Of a stretch of 64,000 bases of DNA, positions 1 to 7,383 are shown in pieces (the first letter of the stretch is position 1; each line of letters opens with the position of its first letter). The DNA comes from Embleya hyalina (GTDB lineage Bacteria; Actinomycetota; Actinomycetes; Streptomycetales; Streptomycetaceae). The notes under the pieces were generated by a model. It did not search any database. It saw only the letters and a list, made by a program, of their open reading frames with translations, and was not told the origin of the DNA. Where the stretch lies: positions 926,651-990,650 of the forward strand of contig NZ_BIFH01000013.1 in NCBI RefSeq assembly GCF_003967355.1, in the 5' to 3' direction. The position numbers were made by a program, and so were the translations under genes.

Positions 1-1383
1 CCAGCGGCTGTCCGGCACGCCGATGACGGCGGCCGAGCCCACCGAAGGGTGCGCGGTCAGCACGGCCTCGACTTCGCCGGCGTAGATGTTGAAACCGCCG
101 GAGATGATCATGTCCTTCTTGCGGTCCACGATGTAGATCAGGCCCTCGGCGTCCTGGCGGGCGAGGTCTCCGGTGTGGAGCCATCCCCCCTCCAGTGCCA
201 CTTCCGTCTCGTGGGGGAGGTTCTTGTAGCCCTGCATCACCCCGCGGCTCCGCATGGCGATCTCGCCCACCTCGCCCAACGGAACGTCGTTGCCGTCGTC
301 GTCGATGAGCCTGATGCGGTTGCCGACCACGGGACGGCCACAGGAGGCGAGTTGCTCCAGGCTCGCGGTCTCGTGTGCGGCCTTGGTCAGGACCGTCCCG
401 ATGCCGGCCGACTCCGTCTGCCCGTAGATCTGGGAGAAGACCGGACCGATCCGCTCGCGAGCCTCCGCCAGGCGCATCGGCGACATCGGTCCGGTGGCAT
501 ACCAGACGACCTCGAGGCTGGAGAGGTCTCTGGTCTCCGGACGCTCCTGATCCAACAAGGTGTAGATCATCGTCGGAAGGCCGTTCACACAATTGATGTG
601 CTCGGCCTCGATGACGTCGAGGAATCGGCCGGGTTCGAAGCCCTGCTCGATCACGACCGTCCCGCCACGCAGCAGTGTCGGGATGACGGCCAGCCCGGCC
701 GCGTGGGTGAGCGGGGCCGCTGCCAGGTAGCGCGGGAGGTGTGGCTGCTCGAAGTCGGCCATGTGCGCGTAGACCATCTGCACCATCGACCGATGAGGCT
801 GCATCACGCCCTTGGGTCTGCCGGTCGTCCCCCCGGTGTACTGCAGCCAGGCGACATCCGTCTCCGTCGCCGGACCGCGGTCGAGCGATCGAACCGCCGG
901 GGGCTCGCCCTCGGGCGGACCACCGGCGGCGGGGATCACCATCAGGTGTCGCAGGGAGTCGACCTCGGCGAGGATGTGGCGTCCGTGCTCCTCCAGGGGT
1001 GCGGTCACCACCAGCACCGTGGCCTCCGCGTCCTCGCAGACGGTGATGTGGTCGGTGGCCGAGGCCAGGGTCTGCAGCCCGGTGAAGCGGCCGCCCAGGA
1101 GATACGTCGCGGCCTGGACGATCCACGATTCGGGCATGTTCGGACCGAGCATCGTGACCCCCACGCCGAGCCCCACTCCCCGCTGGGCCAGCGCGGCCAC
1201 GTACCGCGAGAGGAGGTCCCTGACGTGCGCGTAGGTCAGTCGCCGAGCACCGGCCACGAAGGCCTCGGACGAGCCGTGCCGGCCGAGCGCCTGGATGATC
1301 AGGTCACCCAGCGTGACTCCGGAGGATGCCGTCGTGGCGGCTGCCGAAGCCGCGGCGCCGTGACCCGAGAGGTGGTGAGACAT
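1..1383 (-). CDS. Acyl-CoA synthetase (FadD-like, AMP-forming), C-terminus cut by window edge
   Basis: The 461 codons from the ATG at 1383 to the window edge encode an ANL-superfamily ligase that activates a carboxylic acid as acyl-AMP and transfers it to CoA. Visible motifs in order are the P-loop YTGGTTGRPKG near residues 181-191, the GQTES motif near 322, TGDLAR near 405, and DRKKDMIISGGFNIYAGEVE at the start of the small C-terminal domain. The gene then continues off the window, where the catalytic lysine should lie. The substrate cannot be read; FadD13-like or aryl/fatty acid ligases fit. An AraC-type regulator lies 90 bp upstream on the same strand and may control it. Confidence 0.93.
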   Translation of the reverse strand, partial: MSHHLSGHGAAASAAATTASSGVTLGDLIIQALGRHGSSEAFVAGARRLTYAHVRDLLSRYVAALAQRGVGLGVGVTMLGPNMPESWIVQAATYLLGGRFTGLQTLASATDHITVCEDAEATVLVVTAPLEEHGRHILAEVDSLRHLMVIPAAGGPPEGEPPAVRSLDRGPATETDVAWLQYTGGTTGRPKGVMQPHRSMVQMVYAHMADFEQPHLPRYLAAAPLTHAAGLAVIPTLLRGGTVVIEQGFEPGRFLDVIEAEHINCVNGLPTMIYTLLDQERPETRDLSSLEVVWYATGPMSPMRLAEARERIGPVFSQIYGQTESAGIGTVLTKAAHETASLEQLASCGRPVVGNRIRLIDDDGNDVPLGEVGEIAMRSRGVMQGYKNLPHETEVALEGGWLHTGDLARQDAEGLIYIVDRKKDMIISGGFNIYAGEVEAVLTAHPSVGSAAVIGVPDSRW

Positions 1384-1473
1384 GCCTCAAAGCGTGGCCG
1401 CCGAGCGGGCGGGCGTGCCACCGATGTTCCGCCTCGAATTTCCGATAACCCGCCAGGCCGACGGAGGCGGTGC

Positions 1474-2250
1474 TCAGCTGTGAGCCGCACCCGCCGCGGA
1501 GCGGTACCGACCGGGCGTCTGGCCGACGAGATCGGTGAAGGCGTCGATGAAGCTGCCGGGGTTCGCCCAGCCGAGTCGTATCGCCGTCTCGGTGACCGAG
1601 GTACCTTCACAGAGTTCGAGCAGCGCTCGCTGAATCCGCAGCAGTGTGCGCCACTGATGGAAGCTCATCGACAGTTCGATGCCGAACAGCCGACTGAGAG
1701 TGCGTTCGCTCGAGCCGGTTCGGCGCCCCAGCTCCGCCAGCGTCGCCGACATGGCCGGGTCGGCGTGCAGCAGGTCGGTGACGGCCTTGAGGCGAGGATC
1801 GCTGGGCTCCGGCAGCCGTAGTGGCTCCTGCGGGGCGCGGATCAGCTCCGCGCCGATCACCGCGAGCAGCAGACGGCCACGGTCACTGGCGGCGGGCTCG
1901 TGCTCGCCGGTCATCGCCAGGTACGCCTCGCGCAGCAGCGCACTGGCCACGAAGACCGACGGTTCGGGCGGCAGTTCTTCGGACAGTGCCGCCGGAACCG
2001 GGAGCACGCGGACATCGGTCTCGCCGTGGGAGCGACTGCCGTGGACGTAGAAGGGCGGCACCCACGTGATGCGGTTCGCCGGGGCCACCCAGGTGCCGAC
2101 CTTGGTCGTGGTGACGAGCGCCCCGGAGGCGGCGTACCTCAACTGGCCGTAGTCATGGAAGTGCGCGGCGATGTCCGCACCGTGCGCCATGGGCTCGCAG
2201 ACCGGCGTGTCGTCGGTCCAGAACACTGCTTGCCGCGCAACCTCGGTCAT
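1474..2250 (-). CDS. AraC-family transcriptional regulator
   Basis: A 258-residue protein with an N-terminal cupin-like sensor (AHFHDYGQLRYAASGALVTT and WVPPFYVHG are typical of the AraC cupin) and a C-terminal double helix-turn-helix of about 100 residues (TLAELGRRTGSSERTLSRLF, then LGWANPGSFIDAFTDLVGQTP). The frame is open to 2361, but that extension is low-complexity. The ATG at 2250 shares its A with the stop of the upstream short ORF (TGATG), so translational coupling is plausible. The likely target is the adjacent acyl-CoA synthetase gene (inference). Confidence 0.9.
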   Translation of the reverse strand: MTEVARQAVFWTDDTPVCEPMAHGADIAAHFHDYGQLRYAASGALVTTTKVGTWVAPANRITWVPPFYVHGSRSHGETDVRVLPVPAALSEELPPEPSVFVASALLREAYLAMTGEHEPAASDRGRLLLAVIGAELIRAPQEPLRLPEPSDPRLKAVTDLLHADPAMSATLAELGRRTGSSERTLSRLFGIELSMSFHQWRTLLRIQRALLELCEGTSVTETAIRLGWANPGSFIDAFTDLVGQTPGRYRSAAGAAHS

Positions 2251-2702
2251 CAGCAGCCACCATAGCTCGCGCCGGCGGGCCACCGGGCCGGCCCGGCGCG
2301 AGCGGGGTGCCTCCGGGGCGGGGGACGGTGTCGCGCGGCCACCACACCCGGGTGCCTCCACCCGAGCGCCGATGAGGGGCGCGACGCCGACTGGAAGATG
2401 TTCCGTTCCCGGTGGAATTTTCGCAACTCGTGCAATTTGAGCCGTGATTGCTCGGTGTCGAGTCCGTTGTGGAACTGGAGGGACAGGTCCGCCACCGCAT
2501 CACGCGAAGCCATGAACCCCTGCCACTTCTGCTGTGGCTGAAGCCAGGTGTCCGTGGCGGTAAGGATCGCAACGATGAGGGCAAGGGTCGGAACCCAGGC
2601 CACGAGCCAGGAGGTCTTGCCGCCCGAAAGGTTCTGATCGGCCGCGCGTCGCGCCGTCTCCGTTGTCCGTTGGCTCTTCACTGATCCCCATCGATCCCCC
2701 AA
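2250..2702 (-). CDS. Small hypothetical protein, one membrane segment
   Basis: The 150-codon frame begins at TTG 2702; GTG 2681 is an alternative start. It has a basic N-terminus, one hydrophobic segment (TSWLVAWVPTLALIVAILTA, about residues 31-50) and an amphipathic helix ending near RKFHRERN. That pattern resembles the second half of SLATT/DUF4231 proteins, but only one of the two expected membrane helices is present. The last 40 residues are Arg/Pro/Ala-rich and may be out-of-frame sequence. Its stop overlaps the AraC start. It could be a remnant; I do not recognise it with confidence. Confidence 0.35.
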   Translation of the reverse strand: MGDRWGSVKSQRTTETARRAADQNLSGGKTSWLVAWVPTLALIVAILTATDTWLQPQQKWQGFMASRDAVADLSLQFHNGLDTEQSRLKLHELRKFHRERNIFQSASRPSSALGWRHPGVVAARHRPPPRRHPARAGPARWPAGASYGGC

Positions 2703-2894
2703 GCATCACCGACCGGCGCTGGTAGGAGGACCCTGCCCCGGAGCGTGTCTCACGAAGACTCCGAACGGTCCTTCCCGGGACCGACCCGAAGCGATGCACC
2801 CCGGTGCGACGTCGGGTCGTCGCGCCCAGCCGCCCCGATCGCCCGGCGTGCCGCCCTCGCTCGTCCCGCGTCGGGTTCGCCAATTTGTGCCGCA

Positions 2895-2910
2895 ACTGGT
2901 TCAGACCATT
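2895..2910 (+). promoter_or_regulatory. dre-like DasR operator
   Basis: The 16-mer ACTGGTTCAGACCATT matches the Streptomyces DasR consensus ACTGGTCTAGACCACT at 13 of 16 positions and is a near-palindrome (TGGT..AGACCA). It overlaps the first bases of the predicted -35 hexamer, as expected for a repressor site. DasR is the GntR-family N-acetylglucosamine-phosphate sensor that controls chitin genes, and the gene downstream is a chitin-type LPMO. Confidence 0.7.
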
Positions 2911-2938
2911 GACCGACCGGAATCACCGCTTCTAGCGT
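2909..2938 (+). promoter_or_regulatory. Predicted promoter of the LPMO gene
   Basis: The -35 TTGACC (2909-2914) and -10 TAGCGT (2933-2938) are separated by 18 bp, a good match to HrdB-type Streptomyces promoters. The -35 shares two bases with the dre-like operator. Confidence 0.55.
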
Positions 2939-3175
2939 GCTGAACGCGCCCCCGGCAACGAACGTACGCGACACGCGCAGGTCGCGCCCGACACGATCCG
3001 AATCCGGACCGTGTGGTTCCACGTTCGGATGCGGTATTCGACGTCCCATCGACTCGACGACCACGCTCCGGCGCACGCGCGCACGCGCGGTTCGACACGC
3101 GCGCGGATCGATCCGAGGCCGCGTCCGAACGAGTCTGCCCGTCCCGGCACGACTTCGTTCACGAGGAGAAGTTCG

Positions 3176-3778
3176 ATGCGCAAGCTACGCAAGAGGAACG
3201 TCCTGGCCACGCTGAGCGCCTCGGTGCTCGCCCTGCCCTTCCTGCTGCCCGCGCCCGCCGCCTCCGCCCACGGATTCATCTCCGGCCCGGAGAGCCGGTC
3301 CGCGTACTGCTACGACGGCACGGTCCAGGACTGCGGCGACATCCAGTGGGAGCCACAGAGCGTCGAGGGCCCGAAGGGCTACCCCGCGGGTGGACCGCCC
3401 GACGGGCAACTGTGCGCCGGCGCCGACGAGCGCTGGGCCCCGCTCGACGACCCGCGCGGCGGCCAGTGGCCCACCACCCGGCTCACCTCCGGCTCCAGGT
3501 TCGCCTTCACGTGGGAGATCCAGGCCAACCACTCGACGACCTCGTTCCGGTACTACGTCACCAAGCCGACCTGGAACCCCGCCACACCGATCACCCGCGC
3601 CCAGATCGAGAGCACCCCGTTCCTGAACGTCCCGTACCACGGAGCCCAGCCCGGCACGCACGAGGTGCACACCGGCACCCTGCCCACCGGGCGCACCGGC
3701 CGAGCGGTGATCTTCGCCGTCTGGACCATCGACGACACCGACAACGCCTTCTACTCCTGCTCCGACGTGACCTTCTGA
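3176..3778 (+). CDS. Secreted lytic polysaccharide monooxygenase, AA10 (chitin-binding type)
   Basis: A 200-residue secreted copper enzyme that oxidatively cleaves crystalline chitin or cellulose. The signal peptide is residues 1-31 (basic n-region RKLRKR, hydrophobic core, APAASA). Cleavage leaves His32 as the N-terminal copper ligand (HGFISGPESR). His119 in ANHSTTSF completes the histidine brace, and Phe192 in NAFYSC is the likely axial residue. Cysteines at 45, 53, 80 and 195 can form disulfides. There is a single catalytic domain with no extra carbohydrate-binding module. The start is set by GAGGAGAA at 3163-3170. A dre-like site upstream suggests control by amino-sugar signalling. Confidence 0.95.
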   Translation: MRKLRKRNVLATLSASVLALPFLLPAPAASAHGFISGPESRSAYCYDGTVQDCGDIQWEPQSVEGPKGYPAGGPPDGQLCAGADERWAPLDDPRGGQWPTTRLTSGSRFAFTWEIQANHSTTSFRYYVTKPTWNPATPITRAQIESTPFLNVPYHGAQPGTHEVHTGTLPTGRTGRAVIFAVWTIDDTDNAFYSCSDVTF

Positions 3779-4458
3779 CGCCATCGCAACCACACACCCA
3801 CCGCACCCCCCGGCGGCCGGCCGCACCGGCCGCCGGTCGCGGATGCTCGGCGTGGTGCCGGGCGATCGGCTCCCCACGCCCGTCGCGCGGCGGCGGCGAG
3901 GTGGCTGGTGCGCCAGGCGATCACGTGGTCGGGACGGATCAGCAGGGCGCCGTGGTCGCCGATGCCGCAGGCGTCGGCGGGCCGTTCCGTTGCGGGGGCG
4001 ATTCGGCGGCGCAGGTATGCCGTGTCGAGCGTGGAACGGAGCCCGTCGTCGCCGGGCAGGGGCAAGTGCGGCAATTGGGTACCGGGCTCGCCGCGCCGGC
4101 GGTCCGGCTCGGCGGCCACCGGTGGTCCGGCGGCCGGATCGTCGCCCGGCATCGGGTATCGATAGCCGATGGCCGCTGCCGCCTCGCCGAGCAGCGGGCG
4201 GTCCTCGATCGGGACCAGGGCGCGGTCGCGGGCACGCAATAGTGCCTGCTCCACGGTGATCCGACCCACTGCGCGACGTTCGGGCTCGTAGTCCTCCAGC
4301 CGTCGCGGGTCGGCGTGGCCGCGCAGGACCGAGACCCGTTCGGTGGTGAGGTTCCAGGCGTCCTGGATGCCGGCGTTGGCGCCGAAACCGCCGGTTCGGT
4401 GGGGTGGCGCGTGGACCGCGTCGCCGAGCAGGCAGACGCGGCCGGCGCGGTAGACACC
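3754..4458 (-). pseudogene. C-terminal remnant of an FAD-dependent aromatic monooxygenase
   Basis: Reading down from 4458, the frame opens directly after an in-frame TGA with YRAGRVCLLGDAVH, then TGGFGANAGIQDAWNL. This is the second FAD-binding (GD) motif and following helix of the PheA/TfdB/MhpA flavoprotein hydroxylase family. It continues through a plausible C-terminal region (GALLIRPDHVIAWR). The N-terminal Rossmann motif and the DG motif, about 280 residues, are absent, and no start codon precedes the homology. The reading frame then runs into the LPMO terminator region. This is a 5'-truncated gene, probably created by the same event that left the transposase fragment 600 bp away. Confidence 0.75.
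3810..3836 (+). terminator. Stem-loop terminator after the LPMO gene
   Basis: A perfect 11-bp stem (CCGGCGGCCGG / CCGGCCGCCGG) with a 5-nt loop lies 32 bp after the LPMO stop. It has no U-tract, as is common in GC-rich actinomycetes. Confidence 0.75.
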
Positions 4459-4546
4459 TCACGCTGCCAAGCGGTCAAGCGGGGGTCGTGAGCGGCCGGT
4501 GTAGCCTTCTGGCTGTTCGATTTCGGGCAGGGGGTGTGGGGACGCA

Positions 4547-4678
4547 ATGGGCGTAGCGCGGGTCATGGAGTCGTTGGCAGAGCAGGGTGTGACGGTGTTG
4601 TTCAAGGTCGATGCCGAGCGCATGCGCGTTGGTGCTTCCCGATTGACCGCGCGGTGCAGGGCGGGCAACGAGCCGTGA
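4547..4678 (+). CDS. Short ORF coupled to the following hypothetical gene
   Basis: Forty-three codons from ATG 4547 encode an opening (ESLAEQGVTVLFKVDAERMR) that looks like a real protein N-terminus, not random frame. The last 15 residues lose that character. Its TGA (4676-4678) overlaps the GTG start at 4675 of the next ORF (GTGA). It is either a small gene coupled to its neighbour or the N-terminus of a formerly longer protein cut short by a frameshift. Confidence 0.4.
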   Translation: MGVARVMESLAEQGVTVLFKVDAERMRVGASRLTARCRAGNEP

Positions 4679-5067
4679 TCGAGCTTCCCGAAGGGTCATG
4701 GTGGGACTGGGACATTGTCGACTGGACCCCCGGGCGGTTGCGTCTGGGTGCCGGGCATGACATCTCGTATGCCCACGGCCTGGAGGTGGTGTTCGGCGAC
4801 CCGGTCTTCGTCACGTGCCCGTCCTTCTTCCAGGACCCGGTGTTTCGTGCGCCGACGCCCGACGAGGTCCGACTCGTTGCTCGGCAGGTCGGTGAGATAC
4901 CTTCCGTGCTGATTGCCTTCGAGGCCGATGCGGGCGGGCCGAGTCCGGCCTCCGGCCTGGTCGCGGCTGGGCGGCTCGACATCGTCCAGGGAACCGTTTT
5001 CCGTTACTGGCGCGAGAATCTGGCAGTCGGGGAACGTCTGGCTTCCTGGGTGAAACCTCCGGCTTGA
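4675..5067 (+). CDS. Hypothetical protein
   Basis: A 130-residue soluble protein starting at GTG 4675 (IELPEGSWWDWDIVDWTPGR). It has many aromatic residues at the N-terminus, a central DISYAHGLEVVFGDPVFVTC segment and a DPVFRAPTPDEV motif. The frame is open to 4534, but codon use becomes poor upstream of 4675. I recognise no domain; similar short proteins occur in Streptomyces genomes near small partner ORFs. Overlap with the preceding short ORF suggests co-translation. Confidence 0.65.
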   Translation: MIELPEGSWWDWDIVDWTPGRLRLGAGHDISYAHGLEVVFGDPVFVTCPSFFQDPVFRAPTPDEVRLVARQVGEIPSVLIAFEADAGGPSPASGLVAAGRLDIVQGTVFRYWRENLAVGERLASWVKPPA

Positions 5068-5072
5068 GTGGT

Positions 5073-5284
5073 CCTCGGCCTTCCCGCCGCACCGAGGGCT
5101 TCGCCCGACGGCGGGAAGGCGGCGAATTCGTCGAATGGCCGGCGGTTCTCGAGGCAGTGGTGGAGCCGGCCGAGCAGCCGGTTGAAGAGGTTGCGCCGGG
5201 CGGCGGTGTGCCGGTCGGAGTGCTCGTCGCGCCGGCGCCGCTGGTGGGCTTTGGCGCCCATGGAGGCCGACAGGGACGCGAAAG
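5073..5284 (-). pseudogene. Remnant of an IS110/IS116-type transposase, C-terminal end
   Basis: The minus-strand frame reads ARRNLFNRLLGRLHHCLENR then PFDEFAAF, the pattern of the last 60 residues of IS110/IS116/IS902-family transposases (helix with NRLLG.LHHCL, then YDE.AAF). No DEDD catalytic region or start codon is visible upstream, and no terminal repeats were seen. It lies between the truncated monooxygenase and an intact hypothetical gene. Confidence 0.5.
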
Positions 5285-5389
5285 CCCATGGATATCCCGC
5301 ATGGTCGAGCTGACGAGGGAGGCCGAATCGCCGCCGGCGTCGCCGCTGGTTGCGCGCGGCCGGAGTCACGATGGCGGTGGCCGTCTGCG

Positions 5390-5980
5390 GTGCGGGGGGT
5401 GATCGCCGCTGTCGCGCGCGGGGCGGGCTCCGTGGATCCGTCCACCACGGCCGCCGCGCCGATTCCCCGCGATGCGCCCGCGTGGGGCCCACAGGAGCCG
5501 GGCCCGTTCACGTGCGGCCGGCCGATCGGATACCCCACGACCGAGCGGTACGACGGGTTCGGGCTGTCGCCGTTGACGATCGAGCATCCCGCCGGGGCGC
5601 CGGACGGTCGTCCGACGGCCGTGGCCACCCTGACCCCGTCGTCGCCGACCGGATTGAACGCCACCGAGGTGTATCCCGTCCTGCTGGTACTGCGCGACGG
5701 GATCGTGGTGGGCGGCCCGGTCCAGGCCGGTGCCCGGGGGCCCGGACGACTGCTCCGCAGCCCGACCTGGGGTCCTGGCGATCAGACGGTCAGGGATCTC
5801 GCTCCGGCCTGGTTGTGTGGCGCGGTGACCTGGGAGCAGATGTGGGCGCACCCGGGAAGGTACACGCCGGCGCTCGTGATGACCCCACCCACGACCGACG
5901 GCAACCGGCCCGGCAGCCGTGCGATCGACGCGTCCTATCCATTGCTGATCTCGACGGCGCGGCTCGACGCGCGGCCGTGA
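5390..5980 (+). CDS. Hypothetical protein, possibly exported
   Basis: About 196 residues from GTG 5390; the frame is open from 5288, where it would overlap the transposase remnant. The N-terminus (VRGVIAAVARGAGSVDPSTT) is only weakly signal-like. The body is Pro/Gly/Thr-rich with well-spaced Trp and Tyr (GPFTCGRPIGYPTTERYDGF, LCGAVTWEQMWAHPGRYTPA) and two cysteines. No domain is recognised. A strong stem-loop follows the stop within 8 bp, which supports this as a transcribed gene end. Confidence 0.5.
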   Translation: MRGVIAAVARGAGSVDPSTTAAAPIPRDAPAWGPQEPGPFTCGRPIGYPTTERYDGFGLSPLTIEHPAGAPDGRPTAVATLTPSSPTGLNATEVYPVLLVLRDGIVVGGPVQAGARGPGRLLRSPTWGPGDQTVRDLAPAWLCGAVTWEQMWAHPGRYTPALVMTPPTTDGNRPGSRAIDASYPLLISTARLDARP

Positions 5981-5987
5981 GATGGAT

Positions 5988-6027
5988 CTCGTCCGGTGCG
6001 ACCGCCATCGTCGTCGCACCGGACGAG
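5988..6027 (+). terminator. Stem-loop terminator
   Basis: A perfect 15-bp inverted repeat (CTCGTCCGGTGCGAC / GTCGCACCGGACGAG) with a 10-nt loop starts 8 bp after the stop at 5980. Confidence 0.8.
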
Positions 6028-6276
6028 GGTCGTGTCAGCGACCTGATTTCGGTGCTCGTCGAGGAGCAGCCCGCCTTGACCGAGACGTTCCGGCCGGTCT
6101 CGCGGGAGACCGGATCCGAGAACACTCGGCCCGGGTTTTGCGAGGGATCGAACTCGGGCCGCAACGGCCGGTTTCCGTGAGCGTCCGGGAAGCCGGGCAG
6201 ACAAGACTCGCGTCGGTGCACGCGGCGGTACGCGAGCGCTCCAATTCAGCGGGTTCGGTCTCGTCGGTGTCTTCGG

Positions 6277-7383
6277 TCAGGGATGTGGTGCTGTGGTTGC
6301 GGGGGTGGGGGCGGGTTTCGGTTTTGTGGCTCGTGTTGCCCTGCGTGCGGGGCCGAGGTGGGTTCGCAGACGCCAGGTGGTGAGGATCTGCTGCTCCTTG
6401 GCCGGTTCCATTCCGTGTTCGTCGTGGCGGGGGTGCGCCACGGCGGGGTCGCCGGTGGTCATCCACGTCCAGGTGTCGTGGATGGTCTCCTCGATGGGAC
6501 GGCAGGAGAATCCGGCGGCACGTGCGCGGTCGGCCGCGATGGTCCATGCGCGGGGTCCGGGCTGCCACAGGGGCAATTCCGTGAAAGGGCTGATGCCGCA
6601 GCGTTGGAGGAGGGCGTCTTCCACCCAGGCGAAGGAGGCCGTGGAGCCGGTGGTCAGGCGGCAGGCGCGGAGCAATCGGGCGAAGGTGAGCGATCCGTCG
6701 AGGGGCGTGGTGAGGTTGAACGACGCGTCCTGCGAGCCCGCGGCCACGTCGAGGGCGAAGGCGGCGATGTCGCGGACATCCGTGACCTGCACCTGCCGGT
6801 TCGGATCTCCGGGGGCGAGTACGGTCCCGCCGCGTTGCACGCGCCGCAGCCACCACGGCAGGCGGCCGACGTATTCGTACGGGCCGACGAAGATGCCGGC
6901 CCGCAGCATCGTCGACCGTTCGCCGAAGACGGAGCGGACGGCGCGTTCGCAGCCCGCCTTGAGTTCGCCGTACCGCTGCGGTGCGAACGGCCGCGCGGAC
7001 CCGTGCGGTGAACCGGTGGCGTCCGGTGGGCAGTTCCGGATCGCCGACTCGTCGCTCACGTGCCGCTCGGGCCAGTCGCGATAGGCGGCGGCGCTCGACA
7101 CGAACACGTACCGGTCGACCGCCTCGTGGAGGCTGCGCGCGCCGTGCAGAACGGTGTGGGGGATGTAGCCGCTGGTGTCGATCACGGCGTCCCACGGGCC
7201 GCAGGCCGACAGGCTCCTTATGGCCTCGGGCGACGAGCGGTCGCCGCGCAGGGCCCGGACGCCGGGTGTGTCGGGGCCCGACAGGCCGCGGTTGAACGTG
7301 GTGACGCACAGGCCGCGCCGGACGGCCTCCTCGGCCAGGGCGCGGCCGAGGAACCAGGTTCCGCCGAGAATCAGCAGCCTCAC
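6277..7383 (-). CDS. NAD-dependent epimerase/dehydratase family protein
   Basis: A 368-residue extended-SDR protein. The Rossmann motif is at the N-terminus (RLLILGGTWFLGRALAEEAV, residues 2-21), followed by SSAAAYRDWPE and an RYGELKAGCE segment, where YxxxK is replaced by YGELK. The C-terminal 40 residues are Pro/Thr/Lys-rich and look disordered. The GTG start at 7383 overlaps the stop of the acyltransferase gene (GTGA). It resembles the isoflavone-reductase/mRNA-binding-like NAD-epimerase subgroup, which often lacks a standard catalytic triad. The substrate is unknown; linkage suggests work on the product of the acyltransferase. Confidence 0.85.
   Translation of the reverse strand: MRLLILGGTWFLGRALAEEAVRRGLCVTTFNRGLSGPDTPGVRALRGDRSSPEAIRSLSACGPWDAVIDTSGYIPHTVLHGARSLHEAVDRYVFVSSAAAYRDWPERHVSDESAIRNCPPDATGSPHGSARPFAPQRYGELKAGCERAVRSVFGERSTMLRAGIFVGPYEYVGRLPWWLRRVQRGGTVLAPGDPNRQVQVTDVRDIAAFALDVAAGSQDASFNLTTPLDGSLTFARLLRACRLTTGSTASFAWVEDALLQRCGISPFTELPLWQPGPRAWTIAADRARAAGFSCRPIEETIHDTWTWMTTGDPAVAHPRHDEHGMEPAKEQQILTTWRLRTHLGPARRATRATKPKPAPTPATTAPHP

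Larger units (their letters stand above)
2703..3175. other. Intergenic region upstream of the LPMO gene
   Basis: This 473-bp stretch has no convincing gene on either strand. It holds the dre-like operator and promoter described separately (2895-2938). If that promoter is used, the leader before the LPMO start is about 230 nt long. Confidence 0.6.

Noticed and set aside
49-1821. Long plus-strand frame opposite the acyl-CoA synthetase and AraC genes
   Set aside because: It is an antisense shadow: its protein lacks domain character, while the minus strand carries clear family motifs.
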